The notes under the pieces are model-generated. The model was not told the DNA's origin. It did no database searches and worked only from the letters and a program-made list of their open reading frames with translations. From Microcella frigidaquae (lineage in GTDB: Bacteria; Actinomycetota; Actinomycetes; Actinomycetales; Microbacteriaceae), in the NCBI RefSeq assembly GCF_014200395.1, contig NZ_JACHBS010000001.1, forward strand, positions 186,001-250,000: DNA of 64,000 nucleotides, given 5' to 3'. Of the stretch, positions 11,471 through 21,529 are shown piece by piece. The position numbers were made by a program, and so were the translations under genes. Every line of letters begins with the position of its first letter. Positions within the stretch are counted from its first letter, which is position 1.

Positions 11471-12888
11471 CGCCGCCCGACGCGGACCGGCCCCCGAGCC
11501 CACGCCGCCCCGCCCGCGGAGGCTCCCGGTCGGCGAGCTCTCCGCGCACGATCGCGCTCGACGTCATCCGTGCGGTCTCGGCCGACGACGCCTACGCCAA
11601 CCTCGTGCTGCCGTCGCGCCTGCGCCGCGCACGCCTGTCGCCGGGCGACGCGGCGCTCGCGACCGAGCTCACCTACGGCACGCTGCGCCGCCGCGGCCAC
11701 TACGACCGGGTGATCGAGCGCGCGGCCGCCCGCCCGCTCGACACCATCGACCCCGTCGTGCGCGACATCCTCGCTCTCGGCGCACACCAGCTGCTCGGCA
11801 TGCGCACGCCCGCGCACGCCGCCGTCGATGAGACGGTCTCCCTCGCCCGGGGCGCGGGGGCGACCCGCGCCACCGGCTTCATCAACGCTGTGCTGCGCAC
11901 CATCAGCCGCGCCGACGACGCCACCTGGGTCGCCCGCCTGCTCGACGGCGTCGACGATGTTGATGAGCGTCTGGCCGTCGAGCACGCCCACCCCGCCTGG
12001 GTCGTCGCCGCCCTGCGGTCGGCTCTCGAGCGCGAAGGGCGCGCGGGGGAGCTCGAGCAGCTGCTCGCCGCCGACAACGTGCCCGCCCGCGTCACCCTCG
12101 TCGCCCTCCCCGGACTGAGCACCCCCGAGCAGATCGGCGCTCCTGCCGCCAGCGCGCCGACCGCCGCGATCGCGGCCGCGGGCGATCCGGGAGCGCACCC
12201 GCTCGTCGCGGCGGGCCGAGCCCGGGTGCAGGACGAGGGCTCGCAGCTCGCCGCCCTCGCGCTGTCGCGCGTGCGCGGGGTCGTGCCGGGCGAGCGCTGG
12301 ATCGATCTCTGCGCCGGGCCGGGCGGCAAGGCGGCGCTTCTCGCCGCGGAGGCGCACCAGGGCGGGGCGCAGCTCGTCGCCAACGAGGTCGTGCCGGCGC
12401 GCGCCGGCCTGGTGCGGCAGGCGCTCGCGGCCGTCGACCCGAGCGTCGCGGTGCGGGTCGGCGACGGCCGCACTGTGGGGGAGGCCGAGCCGGGTCGCTA
12501 CGACCGCATCCTGCTCGACGCCCCGTGCACGGGTCTGGGAGCGCTCCGCCGCCGGCCCGAGGCGCGCTGGCGCAAGACCGCCGCCGACGTCGCACCGCTC
12601 GCGCAGCTGCAGGGCGAGCTGCTGCGCAGCGCGGTCGCCGCGCTCGCGCCGGGGGGAGTGCTCGCCTACGTCACGTGCTCCCCGCATCCCGCCGAGACCA
12701 CCGCGATCGTGGATGCCCTCCTCGCCGACCCCGCCTGCCCGGTGACCCCGCTCGACACCCGGGCCGTGCTGTCCCGCATCGCCTGCACCCCGCTCGACCT
12801 GGGCGAGCTCCCGCACGGAGCCGCGCAGCTCTGGCCGCACCGGCACGGAACCGACGCGATGTTCATCCAGCTCCTGCAGCGCGCCTGA
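11467..12888 (+). CDS. rsmB: 16S rRNA m5C methyltransferase RsmB (NusB domain fused)
   Basis: SAM-dependent 16S rRNA cytosine-5 methyltransferase (C967 in E. coli numbering). 473 aa: a basic N-terminal tail, a NusB-like RNA-binding domain (~residues 25-165), and a Rossmann methyltransferase domain with the SAM loop LCAGPGGKAALLA, motif IV DAPCTGLGALRRRPEARW and motif VI TCSPHPAET carrying the second conserved Cys. It is translationally coupled to fmt, the same fmt-rsmB pairing as in many bacteria. Confidence 0.95.
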   Translation: MTPPDADRPPSPRRPARGGSRSASSPRTIALDVIRAVSADDAYANLVLPSRLRRARLSPGDAALATELTYGTLRRRGHYDRVIERAAARPLDTIDPVVRDILALGAHQLLGMRTPAHAAVDETVSLARGAGATRATGFINAVLRTISRADDATWVARLLDGVDDVDERLAVEHAHPAWVVAALRSALEREGRAGELEQLLAADNVPARVTLVALPGLSTPEQIGAPAASAPTAAIAAAGDPGAHPLVAAGRARVQDEGSQLAALALSRVRGVVPGERWIDLCAGPGGKAALLAAEAHQGGAQLVANEVVPARAGLVRQALAAVDPSVAVRVGDGRTVGEAEPGRYDRILLDAPCTGLGALRRRPEARWRKTAADVAPLAQLQGELLRSAVAALAPGGVLAYVTCSPHPAETTAIVDALLADPACPVTPLDTRAVLSRIACTPLDLGELPHGAAQLWPHRHGTDAMFIQLLQRA

Positions 12889-12895
12889 CGGGGAG

Positions 12896-12911
12896 CGCGC
12901 GGCCCCGCGCG
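12896..12911 (+). terminator. Short GC hairpin after rsmB
   Basis: CGCGCG-GCCC-CGCGCG directly downstream of the rsmB stop and just before the rpe promoter. There is no T tract, so it is only a possible terminator. Confidence 0.35.
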
Positions 12912-12926
12912 AGCATCCGCCGTCGC

Positions 12927-12938
12927 TACGCTGACACC
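12927..12938 (+). promoter_or_regulatory. Leaderless-type promoter of rpe
   Basis: TACGCT at 12927-12932, 6 nt before the GTG at 12939. A good TAnnnT -10. No Shine-Dalgarno sequence precedes this GTG. Confidence 0.65.
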
Positions 12939-13601
12939 GTGACCGTGCGCATCAACCCGAGCATCCTGTCGGCCGACTTCGTGAACCTGCAGCACGAGGT
13001 GGAGCGCATCGCGACCGCGGATCTCGTGCACGTGGACGTCATGGACAACCACTTCGTGCCCAATCTCACGTTCGGACCGCAGATGGTGGGGCGGCTGCAG
13101 TCCGTGTCGCCGATCCCGCTCGACGTGCACCTGATGATCAGCGATGCCGATCGCTGGGCGCCGGGCTACGCCGAGCTGGGGGCCTTCTCGGTCACCTTCC
13201 ACGCGGAGGCCGCGGCCGATGTCGTCGCAACGGCGCGCGCGATCCGCGACCGCGGCAGCCGTGCCGGTATCGCCGTCAAGCCGGGCACGCCGATCGAGCC
13301 GTACCTCGAGCTGCTGCACGAGGTCGATCAGGTGCTCGTGATGACCGTCGAACCCGGGTTCGGGGGGCAGAGCTTCATGCCGGAGACCATGCCGAAGCTG
13401 CGCGCCCTGCGCGAGGCCGTGCGCGCGCACGGTCTCGACGTGTGGCTCCAGGTCGACGGCGGCATCGCCCTCGACACGATCGGCATCGCCGCCGAGGCCG
13501 GCGCCGACACCTTCGTCGCGGGCTCGGCCGTGTACGGCCGGGACAGTGTCGAGGGCGCCATCGCCGAGCTCCGGGCCGCGGCGACCGCGCACACGCACTG
13601 A
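12939..13601 (+). CDS. rpe: Ribulose-phosphate 3-epimerase
   Basis: Interconverts ribulose 5-phosphate and xylulose 5-phosphate in the pentose phosphate pathway. 220 aa TIM barrel. Motifs: INPSILSADF (N-terminal strand), HVDVMDNHFVPNLTFG (metal-binding His/Asp), VEPGFGGQSF (phosphate loop) and VDGGI with the second catalytic Asp. GTG 12939 is chosen because INPSILSAD must be at the extreme N-terminus and a -10 box lies 6 nt upstream. Confidence 0.96.
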   Translation: MTVRINPSILSADFVNLQHEVERIATADLVHVDVMDNHFVPNLTFGPQMVGRLQSVSPIPLDVHLMISDADRWAPGYAELGAFSVTFHAEAAADVVATARAIRDRGSRAGIAVKPGTPIEPYLELLHEVDQVLVMTVEPGFGGQSFMPETMPKLRALREAVRAHGLDVWLQVDGGIALDTIGIAAEAGADTFVAGSAVYGRDSVEGAIAELRAAATAHTH

Positions 13602-13626
13602 CGACGCCCGACTCCGCAGCGTCTGG

Positions 13627-13638
13627 TTGGATGGTCGT
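13627..13638 (+). promoter_or_regulatory. Leaderless-type promoter of the FKBP gene
   Basis: TTGGAT at 13627-13632, then 6 nt to ATG 13639. Second base T instead of A, as at fmt. Confidence 0.5.
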
Positions 13639-14007
13639 ATGAGCCAGAACACCAAGCCAGAGATCGACTTCTTCGAGGGTCCCGCTCCCACCGAGCTCGT
13701 CATCACCGACCTCGTCGTCGGCACCGGCGCCGAGGCCACGCCCGGCGCGACGGTCGACGTGCACTACGTCGGCGTCGAGTTCGAGACCGGCGAGGAGTTC
13801 GACGCGTCGTGGAACCGCGGCTCGTCCATCAACTTCCCGCTCGGCAGCCTCATCGCCGGCTGGCAGCAGGGCATCCCCGGCATGAAGGTCGGCGGTCGCC
13901 GGCAGCTGGTCTGCCCTCCCCACCTTGCCTACGGCCCCGCCGGCGGCGGTCATCGTCTCTCGGGCAAGACCCTCGTCTTCGTCATCGATCTGCTCGGCGT
14001 CTCCTGA
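13639..14007 (+). CDS. FKBP-type peptidyl-prolyl cis-trans isomerase
   Basis: Cytosolic single-domain FKBP of 122 aa with no signal peptide or lipobox. Recognised by [20 protein letters not shown], the [20 protein letters not shown] segment containing conserved active-site positions, and the terminal [11 protein letters not shown] strand. It catalyses prolyl isomerisation in protein folding; the specific client is unknown. It stands alone with its own promoter between rpe and the his genes. Confidence 0.93.
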   Translation: MSQNTKPEIDFFEGPAPTELVITDLVVGTGAEATPGATVDVHYVGVEFETGEEFDASWNRGSSINFPLGSLIAGWQQGIPGMKVGGRRQLVCPPHLAYGPAGGGHRLSGKTLVFVIDLLGVS

Positions 14008-14059
14008 TCCCGCCCACTCCGGCAACGGGCACGCGGGCATTCGCCCGGCGACAGCCCGG

Positions 14060-14071
14060 TACCCTGGGCCG
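14060..14071 (+). promoter_or_regulatory. Leaderless-type promoter of hisE
   Basis: TACCCT at 14060-14065 followed by 6 nt and GTG 14072. Confidence 0.6.
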
Positions 14072-14335
14072 GTGAAGACTTTCGACGCGCTGTTCGCCGA
14101 ACTGAGCGAGAAGGCGCGCTTGCGGCCCGAAGGTTCCGGCACCGTCGCGCAGCTCGATGCGGGCATCCACGCGATCGGCAAGAAGATCGTCGAGGAGGCC
14201 GCCGAGGTGTGGATGGCCGCCGAGTACCAGAGCGACGAGGCCACCGCCGAGGAGGTCTCGCAGCTGCTCTACCACCTGCAGGTGCTCCTCGTCGCGAAGG
14301 GCCTGACCCTCGACGACGTCTACAAGCACCTCTAG
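14072..14335 (+). CDS. hisE: Phosphoribosyl-ATP diphosphatase
   Basis: Second step of histidine synthesis: hydrolyses PR-ATP to PR-AMP. 87 aa alpha-helical MazG-like fold, with [16 protein letters not shown] carrying the metal-binding glutamates and a second helix [18 protein letters not shown]. It is monofunctional; hisI is separate at 15979. GTG start set by the promoter spacing and by the family N-terminus [11 protein letters not shown]. Confidence 0.94.
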   Translation: MKTFDALFAELSEKARLRPEGSGTVAQLDAGIHAIGKKIVEEAAEVWMAAEYQSDEATAEEVSQLLYHLQVLLVAKGLTLDDVYKHL

Positions 14336-14381
14336 CCCGATTTCTGCGCCCGCGGGCGCCCACTGCCCTGAAGAGACCACC

Positions 14382-15221
14382 ATGCTGAGAATCGCGGTAC
14401 CCAACAAGGGGTCGCTCTCCGAGACCGCCGTCGAGATGCTCGTCGAGGCGGGCTACGCCGGGCGGCGCGACCCGCGCGCGCTGACGGTCGCCGACCCGCG
14501 CAACGGCGTCGAGTTCTTCTATCTGCGCCCGCGCGACATCGCCACCTACGTGGGGTCCGGCGCGCTCGACGTCGGCATCACCGGTCGCGACCTGCTGCTC
14601 GACTCCGGGTCCGCCGCGGTCGAGATCCAGTCCCTCGACTTCGGCGGCTCGACGTTCCGTTTCGCGGCGCCTCCCGGGTCGGTGGCGGGGCTCGACGACC
14701 TCCAGGGGCTCCGGGTCGCGACCAGCTACCCCGGCCTCGTCGGCGACTTCCTCGCCCGGCACGGCGTCACCGCGACGCTGATCCGTCTCGATGGCGCGGT
14801 CGAATCGGCCGTGCGCCTGGGCGTGGCGGATGCGGTGGCCGACGTCGTCTCGACCGGCTCCACGCTGCGCGCGCAGGGCCTCGAGATCGTCGGCCCGGTC
14901 ATCCTTGAATCGACCGCGGTGCTCATCAGCGCCCAGCCGGAGCTCACGGGCATCGCGACCCTTCAGCGCCGCCTGCAGGGCGTGCTGGTCGCCCGCCAGT
15001 ACGTGCTCATGGACTACGACCTGCCCGCCGAACTGCTCGAGCGCGCCACCGCGATCACGCCGGGCCTGGAGTCCCCGACGGTCTCGCCGTTGGCCGACGG
15101 CTCGTGGGTGGCGGTGCGCGCCATGGTGCCGCGCGACGAGACGAACCACGTCATGGACGCCCTCTACGAGCTCGGTGCCCGCGCCATCCTGGTCAGCTCG
15201 ATCCACGCCGCCCGCATCTGA
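14382..15221 (+). CDS. hisG: ATP phosphoribosyltransferase (long form)
   Basis: First committed step of histidine synthesis: ATP + PRPP to PR-ATP. 279 aa, i.e. the long HisG form with a C-terminal ACT-like regulatory domain, expected to be feedback-inhibited by histidine. Motifs: [12 protein letters not shown] at the N-terminus, [13 protein letters not shown], and the PRPP loop [16 protein letters not shown]. It lies 46 bp after hisE in a gap holding a GC hairpin (GCGCCCGCGGGCGC) but no clear promoter. The stop overlaps the hisF ATG by one base. Confidence 0.95.
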   Translation: MLRIAVPNKGSLSETAVEMLVEAGYAGRRDPRALTVADPRNGVEFFYLRPRDIATYVGSGALDVGITGRDLLLDSGSAAVEIQSLDFGGSTFRFAAPPGSVAGLDDLQGLRVATSYPGLVGDFLARHGVTATLIRLDGAVESAVRLGVADAVADVVSTGSTLRAQGLEIVGPVILESTAVLISAQPELTGIATLQRRLQGVLVARQYVLMDYDLPAELLERATAITPGLESPTVSPLADGSWVAVRAMVPRDETNHVMDALYELGARAILVSSIHAARI

Positions 15222-15982
15222 TGAGCGTCTCGGTCCGCGTCATCCCGTGCCTCGACGTCGCCGCCGGCCGCGTCGTGAAGGGCGTGAACTTCCTGAACCT
15301 GCGCGATGCCGGCGATCCGATCGAGCTCGCCCGCACGTACTACGAGCAGGGTGCCGACGAGATCACCTTCCTCGACGTGAAGGCGACCGTCGACAATCGC
15401 GAGACCATGTTCGATCTCGTGCGGGCCACAGCCGAGCAGGTGTTCATCCCGCTGACCGTCGGCGGTGGGGTGCGCGCCGTCGATGATGTCGCGCGCCTGC
15501 TCGCGCACGGCGCCGACAAGATCGGTGTCAACTCGGCGGCGATCCGGCGCCCGGAGCTCATCGGCGAGATCGCCGACCGCTTCGGCGCGCAGGTCTGCGT
15601 GCTCTCCCTCGACGTGACGCGCGATGCCGCGGCGCCGAGCGGCTTCGTCGTGACCACGCACGGCGGCCGCGAACGCACCGCCATCGACGCGATCTCCTGG
15701 GCCCGCGAGGCGATCGAGCGGGGCGCGGGCGAGCTGCTCGTCAACTCGATCGACGCCGACGGCACCAAGGAGGGCTTCGACCTCGAGCTCATCACCGCGA
15801 TCGCCGAGGTGTCGAGTGTGCCGGTGATCGCGTCGGGCGGCGCGGGAGCGCTCGAGCACTTCGCGCCCGCGATCACCGCCGGGGCGCACGCCGTGCTGGC
15901 CGCCAGCGTGTTCCACAACGGCGAGCTCACGGTCAGCCAGGTGAAGGACGCGCTGCGCGCGGAGGGGATGGACGTGCGATGA
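15221..15982 (+). CDS. hisF: Imidazole glycerol phosphate synthase cyclase subunit
   Basis: Cyclase half of IGP synthase; with HisH (not in this window) it converts PRFAR to IGP and AICAR. 253 aa TIM barrel: [17 protein letters not shown] with the catalytic N-terminal Asp, [18 protein letters not shown] with the second catalytic Asp region, and [13 protein letters not shown]. An alternative upstream in-frame start inside hisG was rejected because [12 protein letters not shown] is the family N-terminus. It overlaps hisI by 4 nt. Confidence 0.96.
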   Translation: MSVSVRVIPCLDVAAGRVVKGVNFLNLRDAGDPIELARTYYEQGADEITFLDVKATVDNRETMFDLVRATAEQVFIPLTVGGGVRAVDDVARLLAHGADKIGVNSAAIRRPELIGEIADRFGAQVCVLSLDVTRDAAAPSGFVVTTHGGRERTAIDAISWAREAIERGAGELLVNSIDADGTKEGFDLELITAIAEVSSVPVIASGGAGALEHFAPAITAGAHAVLAASVFHNGELTVSQVKDALRAEGMDVR

Positions 15983-16341
15983 CGACGACCGACATCGACG
16001 GGGTGCTCGCGCGCGTGCGCTTCGATGCGGCCGGGCTGCTGCCCGCCGTGATCCAGCAGCACGACACCGGCGAGGTCCTGATGGTCGGCTGGATGGACGC
16101 GGAAGCCCTCCGCCGGACGCTCACCGAGGGCCGGGTGACCTTCTGGAGCCGCTCCCGCCAGGAATACTGGCGCAAGGGCGATACGAGCGGGCACATCCAG
16201 CTCGTCCGCGGTGCGGCACTCGACTGCGACGGCGACACCCTGCTCGTGCAGGTCGACCAGGTGGGGGTCGCCTGCCACACCGGCGCGCGGTCGTGCTTCG
16301 ACGTCGACCCGCTCACTCCGGTGATCGGAGAAGCCGCGTGA
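15979..16341 (+). CDS. hisI: Phosphoribosyl-AMP cyclohydrolase
   Basis: Third step of histidine synthesis; opens the adenine ring of PR-AMP. 120 aa, monofunctional. Signature [33 protein letters not shown] and the zinc/Mg-binding region [13 protein letters not shown] followed by [10 protein letters not shown]. Its stop overlaps the trpE GTG, so the histidine and tryptophan genes appear to be translated from one mRNA. Confidence 0.96.
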   Translation: MTTTDIDGVLARVRFDAAGLLPAVIQQHDTGEVLMVGWMDAEALRRTLTEGRVTFWSRSRQEYWRKGDTSGHIQLVRGAALDCDGDTLLVQVDQVGVACHTGARSCFDVDPLTPVIGEAA

Positions 16342-17858
16342 CCACGACGACGCGCGAGGAGTTCGCCGCGCAGCTCGCCTCCGCGCGGGTGGTGCCGGTC
16401 ATCCGCACCCTCTTCGCCGACGCGCTCACGCCGGTCGGTCTGTACCGCTCGCTCGCCGAGGGTCGCGCAGGCGGCTTCCTGCTGGAGTCGGCCGAGCAGG
16501 GCGGCATCTGGTCGCGCTACTCGTTCATCGGCGTGCGCTCGTTCGGGGTGCTCACCGAGGAATTCGGGCGCGCCGTGTGGCTGCCCGGCTCCCTCGACGC
16601 CGAGCGCGCCTTCGGCGGGGCCATCCCCCCGGGTACCCTCGCCGCTCTCGACACGCTCTACGCCCGGTGGCGGAGCCCGGAGGTGCCCGGCCACCCGCCG
16701 CTCACGGGCGGGCTCGTCGGCTTCATCGGCTGGGACGCCGTGCGCCAGGTCGAGAACCTCCCCGACGCGCCCCCCCGTGACTTCCCGTGCCCGGAGCTCG
16801 CCATGGCCTTCGTCAGCGAGCTCATCGTCATGGACCACCGCCAGGGCACGGTCTCGCTCATCGCGAGCGCCCTCGCCGACGGCGTGGAGGACGAGGCGGC
16901 GCTGTGGGCGGATGCCCAGGCCCGGCTCGACGCCCTGGAGGCCGCTCTCGCCGAGCCCGCGGAGCCCGGCATCGCGCGCATCGACCTCACCACGGCTCCC
17001 CGGCCGCACCACCGCTCGACGCCGGCCGAGTACCTCGCCGCGGTCGAGCGGTCGAAGGACTTCATCCGTGACGGCGACGTGTTCCAGGTGGTCATCGGCC
17101 AGCGCTTCGACCACGAGCTGACGGCGAGCCCGCTCGACGTGTACCGGGTGCTGCGGGCCCTGAACCCCTCGCCCTACATGTACGCCCTCGCGCTCGAGAC
17201 GGCCGCGGGCGAGCCCTACGCGATCGTCGGCTCCTCGCCCGAGGCGCTCGTCAAGGTCACGCGCGGGCGGGCCTACACCCACCCGATCGCCGGGTCGCGG
17301 CCGCGCGGTGAGACCCCCGAGCGCGACAGCGAGCTCGCGGAGGAGCTTCTCGCCGACCGCAAGGAGCAGGCCGAGCACCTCATGCTCGTCGACCTCGGCC
17401 GCAACGACCTGTCGAAGGTCTGCCGGGCCGGCACGGTCGAGGTCACCGAGTTCATGCAGGTCGAGCGGTTCAGCCACATCATGCACCTGGTCTCGAGCGT
17501 CGAGGGCGACCTGCGCGACGACGCGACGCCCATCGATGTCTTCCGGGCGACCTTCCCCGCTGGCACCCTCAGCGGAGCGCCGAAGCCCCGCGCGCTCGAG
17601 ATCATCGACGAGCTCGAGCCGGCGCGCCGCGGCGTCTACGGGGGAGTGGTCGGCTATTTCGCGTTCTCCGGCGACCTCGATCTCGCGATTGCCATCCGCA
17701 CCGCCTTCCTCGCCGACGGCGTCGCGCGCGTGCAGGCCGGCGCGGGCCTGGTGGCCGACTCGGTGCCGGAGGCGGAGTTCCAGGAGACGATCTCGAAGGC
17801 GGCGGCGCCGCTGCGGGCCGTCGCCATCGCGAACGCTCTCGAGCGGGGTGAGCGATGA
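16338..17858 (+). CDS. trpE: Anthranilate synthase component I
   Basis: Converts chorismate to anthranilate with the glutaminase TrpG (not in the window). 506 aa. The N-terminal regulatory region keeps the tryptophan-binding LLES motif ([19 protein letters not shown], near residue 50), so feedback inhibition is expected. The chorismate-binding domain shows [47 protein letters not shown] and [15 protein letters not shown]. The GTG overlaps the hisI stop. Confidence 0.96.
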   Translation: MTTTTREEFAAQLASARVVPVIRTLFADALTPVGLYRSLAEGRAGGFLLESAEQGGIWSRYSFIGVRSFGVLTEEFGRAVWLPGSLDAERAFGGAIPPGTLAALDTLYARWRSPEVPGHPPLTGGLVGFIGWDAVRQVENLPDAPPRDFPCPELAMAFVSELIVMDHRQGTVSLIASALADGVEDEAALWADAQARLDALEAALAEPAEPGIARIDLTTAPRPHHRSTPAEYLAAVERSKDFIRDGDVFQVVIGQRFDHELTASPLDVYRVLRALNPSPYMYALALETAAGEPYAIVGSSPEALVKVTRGRAYTHPIAGSRPRGETPERDSELAEELLADRKEQAEHLMLVDLGRNDLSKVCRAGTVEVTEFMQVERFSHIMHLVSSVEGDLRDDATPIDVFRATFPAGTLSGAPKPRALEIIDELEPARRGVYGGVVGYFAFSGDLDLAIAIRTAFLADGVARVQAGAGLVADSVPEAEFQETISKAAAPLRAVAIANALERGER

Positions 17859-18457
17859 CCGCCGTCGCCGAGGGGCGGGCGCGCCGCATCCGGATGCTCG
17901 CCCTGCTGCTGCCCGTCGTGGCCGCCGCCGCGGCCTTCCTGGCGTGGTCGCAGCCGTGGGTCGCCCTGACGCTCGACGATGGCCGCGTCGTCATCGCCGG
18001 AGGCGATGTCGCCGCGCCGGCTCTCCCGCCGTTCGCGCTCGCCGCTCTGGCCCTGGTCGGGGCCCTCGCCCTGGCGGGCCCCGTGTTCCGCGTGATCCTC
18101 GGCATCATGCAGGCCCTGCTCGGCGCGGGGGTGATCGCTTCGGGCGCACTCGTGTTGAGCGACCCGGTCGCGGCCGGGGCAGGATCGGTCACGGCGACCA
18201 CCGGGATTGCGGGCACGGAGGCGGTGCGCGGCGTCGTCACGGCTGCCGCGACCACGGCCTGGCCCGCTGTCGCGATCGCCGCCGGGGCAGCGGCGGTGCT
18301 CATCGGCATCGGCATCGTCGTCACCGCTCGTCGCTGGCCGGCACGCACGCGGCGCTACGACGCGGTTCGCCTGGCGCGGGGGGAGGGCGAGCAGCGTCTC
18401 GATCGGCTCGACGCCTGGGACGCGTTGAGCGACGGCGACGACCCGACGGCACGATAG
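17855..18457 (+). CDS. Trp biosynthesis-associated membrane protein (Trp_oprn_chp family)
   Basis: 200 aa with four predicted membrane segments: about residues 15-30 (LALLLPVVAAAAAFLAW), 58-75, 80-100 and 130-150, and a charged arginine/aspartate-rich C-terminal tail. The family occurs in actinobacterial trp operons, always next to trpE or trpC; its role is not established. The ATG overlaps the trpE stop by 4 nt, so it is co-translated. Its TAG stop (18455-18457) is the first half of the -10 box of the next gene. Confidence 0.88.
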   Translation: MTAVAEGRARRIRMLALLLPVVAAAAAFLAWSQPWVALTLDDGRVVIAGGDVAAPALPPFALAALALVGALALAGPVFRVILGIMQALLGAGVIASGALVLSDPVAAGAGSVTATTGIAGTEAVRGVVTAAATTAWPAVAIAAGAAAVLIGIGIVVTARRWPARTRRYDAVRLARGEGEQRLDRLDAWDALSDGDDPTAR

Positions 18458-18467
18458 ACTCGACGCG
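18455..18467 (+). promoter_or_regulatory. Promoter with -10 box built on the trp membrane gene stop codon
   Basis: TAGACT at 18455-18460; its TAG is the in-frame stop of the preceding gene. A transcript would begin near 18467 and carry an AGGAG ribosome binding site (18485-18489) before ATG 18495. It would serve the DUF6704 gene and trpC, trpB, trpA as an internal trp promoter. Confidence 0.5.
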
Positions 18468-18494
18468 ACCCCGCCCGACCCACCAGGAGTGATG

Positions 18495-18725
18495 ATGAAC
18501 GCGCAGAACGACCCCGGCCACGGACACTCGCCCGCAGCCTGGACCGCCGTGACCATCATGCTCATCGGCTTCACGATCGGCACCGTCGCGTTCTTCTTCG
18601 AGCTCGCCTGGCTCGTCTGGGCCAGCGCGGGAATCGTGCTCGGCGGCTGGATCATCGGCGGCATCATGGCCAAGGCCGGCTACGGCGTGAAGGGCCCGAA
18701 GTACCAGCCGAAGGCGCACTCCTAG
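18495..18725 (+). CDS. Small DUF6704-type membrane protein in trp cluster
   Basis: 76 aa. An N-terminal histidine-containing stretch (NDPGHGHSPAAW) precedes two membrane segments, about residues 17-35 (TIMLIGFTIGTVAFFF) and 38-57 (LVWASAGIVLGGWIIGGIM), and a Lys-rich tail. The HGxSPAAWTAV motif matches the DUF6704 family seen between the Trp membrane protein and trpC in Microbacteriaceae and relatives; function unknown. Among GTG 18489, ATG 18492 and ATG 18495 the last is chosen because AGGAG is then 5 nt away. trpC follows with no gap. Confidence 0.85.
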   Translation: MNAQNDPGHGHSPAAWTAVTIMLIGFTIGTVAFFFELAWLVWASAGIVLGGWIIGGIMAKAGYGVKGPKYQPKAHS

Positions 18726-19502
18726 GTGCTCGACGGGCTGGTCGCCGGCGCCCTCGCGGACGCCGCGCGGCGGCGCGAGGCGCGCCCGCTCACGGCGGTG
18801 GAGCGCGCGGCGCTCGATCGCGCGCCCGCACTCGACGCGCGCGCGGCCCTGCAGCGCGACGCGACCATCAAGGTGATCGCCGAGGTCAAGCGCGCCAGCC
18901 CGTCCCGGGGGGCGCTGGCGGAGATCCGCGACCCGGCGCAGCTCGCCCGGCAGTACGCGCAGGGCGGCGCCTCGGCGATCAGCGTGCTGACCGAGGAGCG
19001 CCGGTTCGGCGGCAGTCTTGCCGACCTCGAGGCCGTGCGCGCGGCGGTCGGCATCCCGGTGCTGCGCAAGGACTTCATCGCCGAGCCCTACCAGGTGCTC
19101 GAGGCGCGGGCGGCCGGAGCCGATCTGGTGCTGCTCATCGTCGCCGCGCTGGAGGACCCGGTGCTTCGCGAGCTCCACGCGCTCATCCTCGAGCTGGGCA
19201 TGACGCCGCTCGTCGAGACCCACGATGCCGACGAGGTGCGTCGCGCGGTCGACCTCGGTGCGACCGTGATCGGGGTGAACGCCCGCGACCTCTCGACCTT
19301 CGAGCTCGATCGCGACCTCTTCGGGCGGCTCGCGCCGAGCATCCCCGATGACACCGTCCGCATCGCCGAGTCGGCTGTCAGCGGGGTCGCAGACGTCGAG
19401 CACTACCGTCGTGCAGGAGCCGACGTGGTCCTCGTCGGCGAGGCACTGGTCACCGGTGGCGACCCTGTCGCGACCCTGAGCGAATTCCGGGCGGTCTCAT
19501 GA
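18726..19502 (+). CDS. trpC: Indole-3-glycerol phosphate synthase
   Basis: Converts CdRP to indole-3-glycerol phosphate. 258 aa monofunctional barrel (no fused TrpF). Motifs: [13 protein letters not shown] (catalytic Lys), [33 protein letters not shown] and [11 protein letters not shown] follows the upstream TAG directly and the ATG of trpB overlaps its stop (ATGA), so it sits in one translational unit. The preceding TrpF step is usually done in actinobacteria by the bifunctional HisA/TrpF isomerase PriA, not seen here. Confidence 0.96.
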   Translation: MLDGLVAGALADAARRREARPLTAVERAALDRAPALDARAALQRDATIKVIAEVKRASPSRGALAEIRDPAQLARQYAQGGASAISVLTEERRFGGSLADLEAVRAAVGIPVLRKDFIAEPYQVLEARAAGADLVLLIVAALEDPVLRELHALILELGMTPLVETHDADEVRRAVDLGATVIGVNARDLSTFELDRDLFGRLAPSIPDDTVRIAESAVSGVADVEHYRRAGADVVLVGEALVTGGDPVATLSEFRAVS

Positions 19503-20716
19503 AGCTTCGCGATCAGGTCGGGCCCTACTTCGGCGGGTTCGGCGGGCGTTTCGTGCCGGAATCGCTCATCGCCGCGCTCGACGAGCTCGACGCCGCCTAC
19601 CAGCACGCGAAAGCTGATCCGACGTTCGCGGCCGAGCTCGACGAGCTGCACCGCAGCTACACCGGTCGGCCGTCGATCATCACCGAGGCGAAGCGGTTCG
19701 CACAGCATGCGGGCGGTGCGCGCATCATCCTCAAGCGCGAAGACCTGAACCACACCGGCAGCCACAAGATCAACAACGTGCTCGGGCAGGCTCTGCTCGC
19801 CAAGCGGCTCGGCAAGACCCGCATCATCGCCGAGACCGGAGCGGGCCAGCACGGCGTCGCCAGCGCGACGGCCGCGGCGCTGTTCGGCCTGGAGTGCGTC
19901 GTGTACATGGGCGAGGTCGACACCGAGCGCCAGGCCCTCAACGTCGCCCGCATGAAGCTGCTCGGCGCCGAGGTGGTTCCGGTGACGGTGGGCTCGCGCA
20001 CGCTGAAGGACGCGATCAACGAGGCCCTGCGCGACTGGGTGGCCAACGTCGAGACGACCCACTACCTGCTCGGCACGGTCGCCGGCCCCCACCCCTTCCC
20101 GACGATGGTGCGCGATTTCCATTCGGTCATCGGCATCGAGGCGCGCGAGCAGGTGCTGGCCCTCACGGGTCGCCTGCCCGACGCGGTCGTCGCGTGCGTG
20201 GGCGGCGGCAGCAACGCCATGGGCATCTTCCACGCCTTCCTCGACGACGAGGGCGTGCGCCTGGTCGGCAACGAGGCGGCCGGTGACGGCGTCGACACGC
20301 CGTTCCACGCCGCGACGATCACCAAGGGCCGCCCCGGCGTGCTGCACGGTGCCCGCAGCCTCATGCTGCAGGACGACGACGGGCAGACGATGGAGTCGCA
20401 CTCGATCTCCGCCGGGCTCGACTACCCCGGGGTCGGCCCCGAGCACGCCTGGCTCGCCGATATCGGGCGCGCCGAGTACCGCCCGGTCACCGACGCCCAG
20501 GCGATGGATGCCCTCCGCCTGCTGAGCCGCACCGAGGGCATCATCCCGGCCATCGAGACCGCGCACGCGCTGCACGGGGCACTCGAGCTCGGCCGCGAGC
20601 TCGGACCGGACGGGATCGTGCTCGTCTCGCTGAGCGGCCGCGGAGACAAGGACATGGAGACCGCGGCCCGCTACTTCGGGCTGCTCGGCCCCGGTGGCGA
20701 GGAGGCCCGCTCGTGA
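19499..20716 (+). CDS. trpB: Tryptophan synthase beta chain
   Basis: PLP enzyme that joins indole and serine to tryptophan. 405 aa. The PLP lysine is in [17 protein letters not shown] (near residue 92); [12 protein letters not shown] and the phosphate-binding [10 protein letters not shown] are present. The N-terminus [13 protein letters not shown] is typical of the TrpB1 type that pairs with TrpA. It overlaps trpC and trpA by 4 nt each, consistent with equimolar alpha-beta complex formation. Confidence 0.97.
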   Translation: MKLRDQVGPYFGGFGGRFVPESLIAALDELDAAYQHAKADPTFAAELDELHRSYTGRPSIITEAKRFAQHAGGARIILKREDLNHTGSHKINNVLGQALLAKRLGKTRIIAETGAGQHGVASATAAALFGLECVVYMGEVDTERQALNVARMKLLGAEVVPVTVGSRTLKDAINEALRDWVANVETTHYLLGTVAGPHPFPTMVRDFHSVIGIEAREQVLALTGRLPDAVVACVGGGSNAMGIFHAFLDDEGVRLVGNEAAGDGVDTPFHAATITKGRPGVLHGARSLMLQDDDGQTMESHSISAGLDYPGVGPEHAWLADIGRAEYRPVTDAQAMDALRLLSRTEGIIPAIETAHALHGALELGRELGPDGIVLVSLSGRGDKDMETAARYFGLLGPGGEEARS

Positions 20717-21495
20717 GCAGCGTCGCCGACACGATCCGCCTCCGCAACGAGGAAGCCGCCGGTGCACTCGTCGGGTACCTCCCCGTCGGCTTCCCCGACC
20801 TCGACACGAGCGTCGATGCCGCGGTGGCTCTGCTCGAGAACGGCGTCGACGTGCTCGAGCTGGGGCTTCCGTACAGCGACCCCGTGATGGACGGCGCGAT
20901 GATCCAGCGTGCCACCCAGAGCGCTCTCGCGAATGGATTCCGGCTGCGGCACGGGTTCGAGGCGGTCGAGCGGATCCGGTCGCGGGTCGACGCCCCCGTT
21001 CTCGTGATGACCTACTGGAATCCGGTGGTGCAGTACGGGGTCGAGCGCTTCGCGACCGATCTGCAGAACGCCGGGGGAGCGGGGCTCATCACGCCCGACC
21101 TCATTCCCGACGAGGCCGCTGAGTGGATGGCCGCCTCGACCGAGCACGACCTCGACCGCGTGTTCCTCGCCGCGCCCTCGTCGAGCGACGCCCGCATGAA
21201 GCAGGCGGTCGACGCGAGCCGCGGTTTCGTCTACGCGGTGTCCACCATGGGCATCACGGGTGCCCGGGCCGACGTCGATGCCGCCGCGCGCGGGGTCGTC
21301 GCCCGCCTGCGCGACGCCGGTGCGACGAGCGCGTGCGTGGGCCTCGGTATCTCCACCGCCGATCAGGTCGCCGACGTGCTGTCGTACGCCGATGGTGCGA
21401 TCGTCGGCTCCCGGCTCGTCGCCGCGCTCGAGGAGGGCGGCGTCTCCGGAGTGGCAGAGACCGCCGCGGCTCTCGCGGCCGGCACCCGCCGGTAG
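20713..21495 (+). CDS. trpA: Tryptophan synthase alpha chain
   Basis: Splits indole-3-glycerol phosphate into indole and glyceraldehyde 3-phosphate; works in complex with TrpB. 260 aa barrel with the catalytic Glu in [14 protein letters not shown], Asp a few residues on, [11 protein letters not shown] and the phosphate loop [10 protein letters not shown]. Last gene of the trp cluster; its TAG stop (21493-21495) forms the first half of the lgt -10 box. Confidence 0.96.
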   Translation: MSSVADTIRLRNEEAAGALVGYLPVGFPDLDTSVDAAVALLENGVDVLELGLPYSDPVMDGAMIQRATQSALANGFRLRHGFEAVERIRSRVDAPVLVMTYWNPVVQYGVERFATDLQNAGGAGLITPDLIPDEAAEWMAASTEHDLDRVFLAAPSSSDARMKQAVDASRGFVYAVSTMGITGARADVDAAARGVVARLRDAGATSACVGLGISTADQVADVLSYADGAIVGSRLVAALEEGGVSGVAETAAALAAGTRR

Positions 21496-21505
21496 GCTTT
21501 CCCCT
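21493..21505 (+). promoter_or_regulatory. Promoter of lgt with -10 box overlapping the trpA stop
   Basis: TAGGCT at 21493-21498, whose TAG is the trpA stop. The predicted start near 21505 leaves a ~25-nt leader with AGAAAGG (21514-21520) 9 nt before GTG 21530. Confidence 0.55.
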
Positions 21506-21529
21506 GCCCCCGCAGAAAGGTTCACCGAC

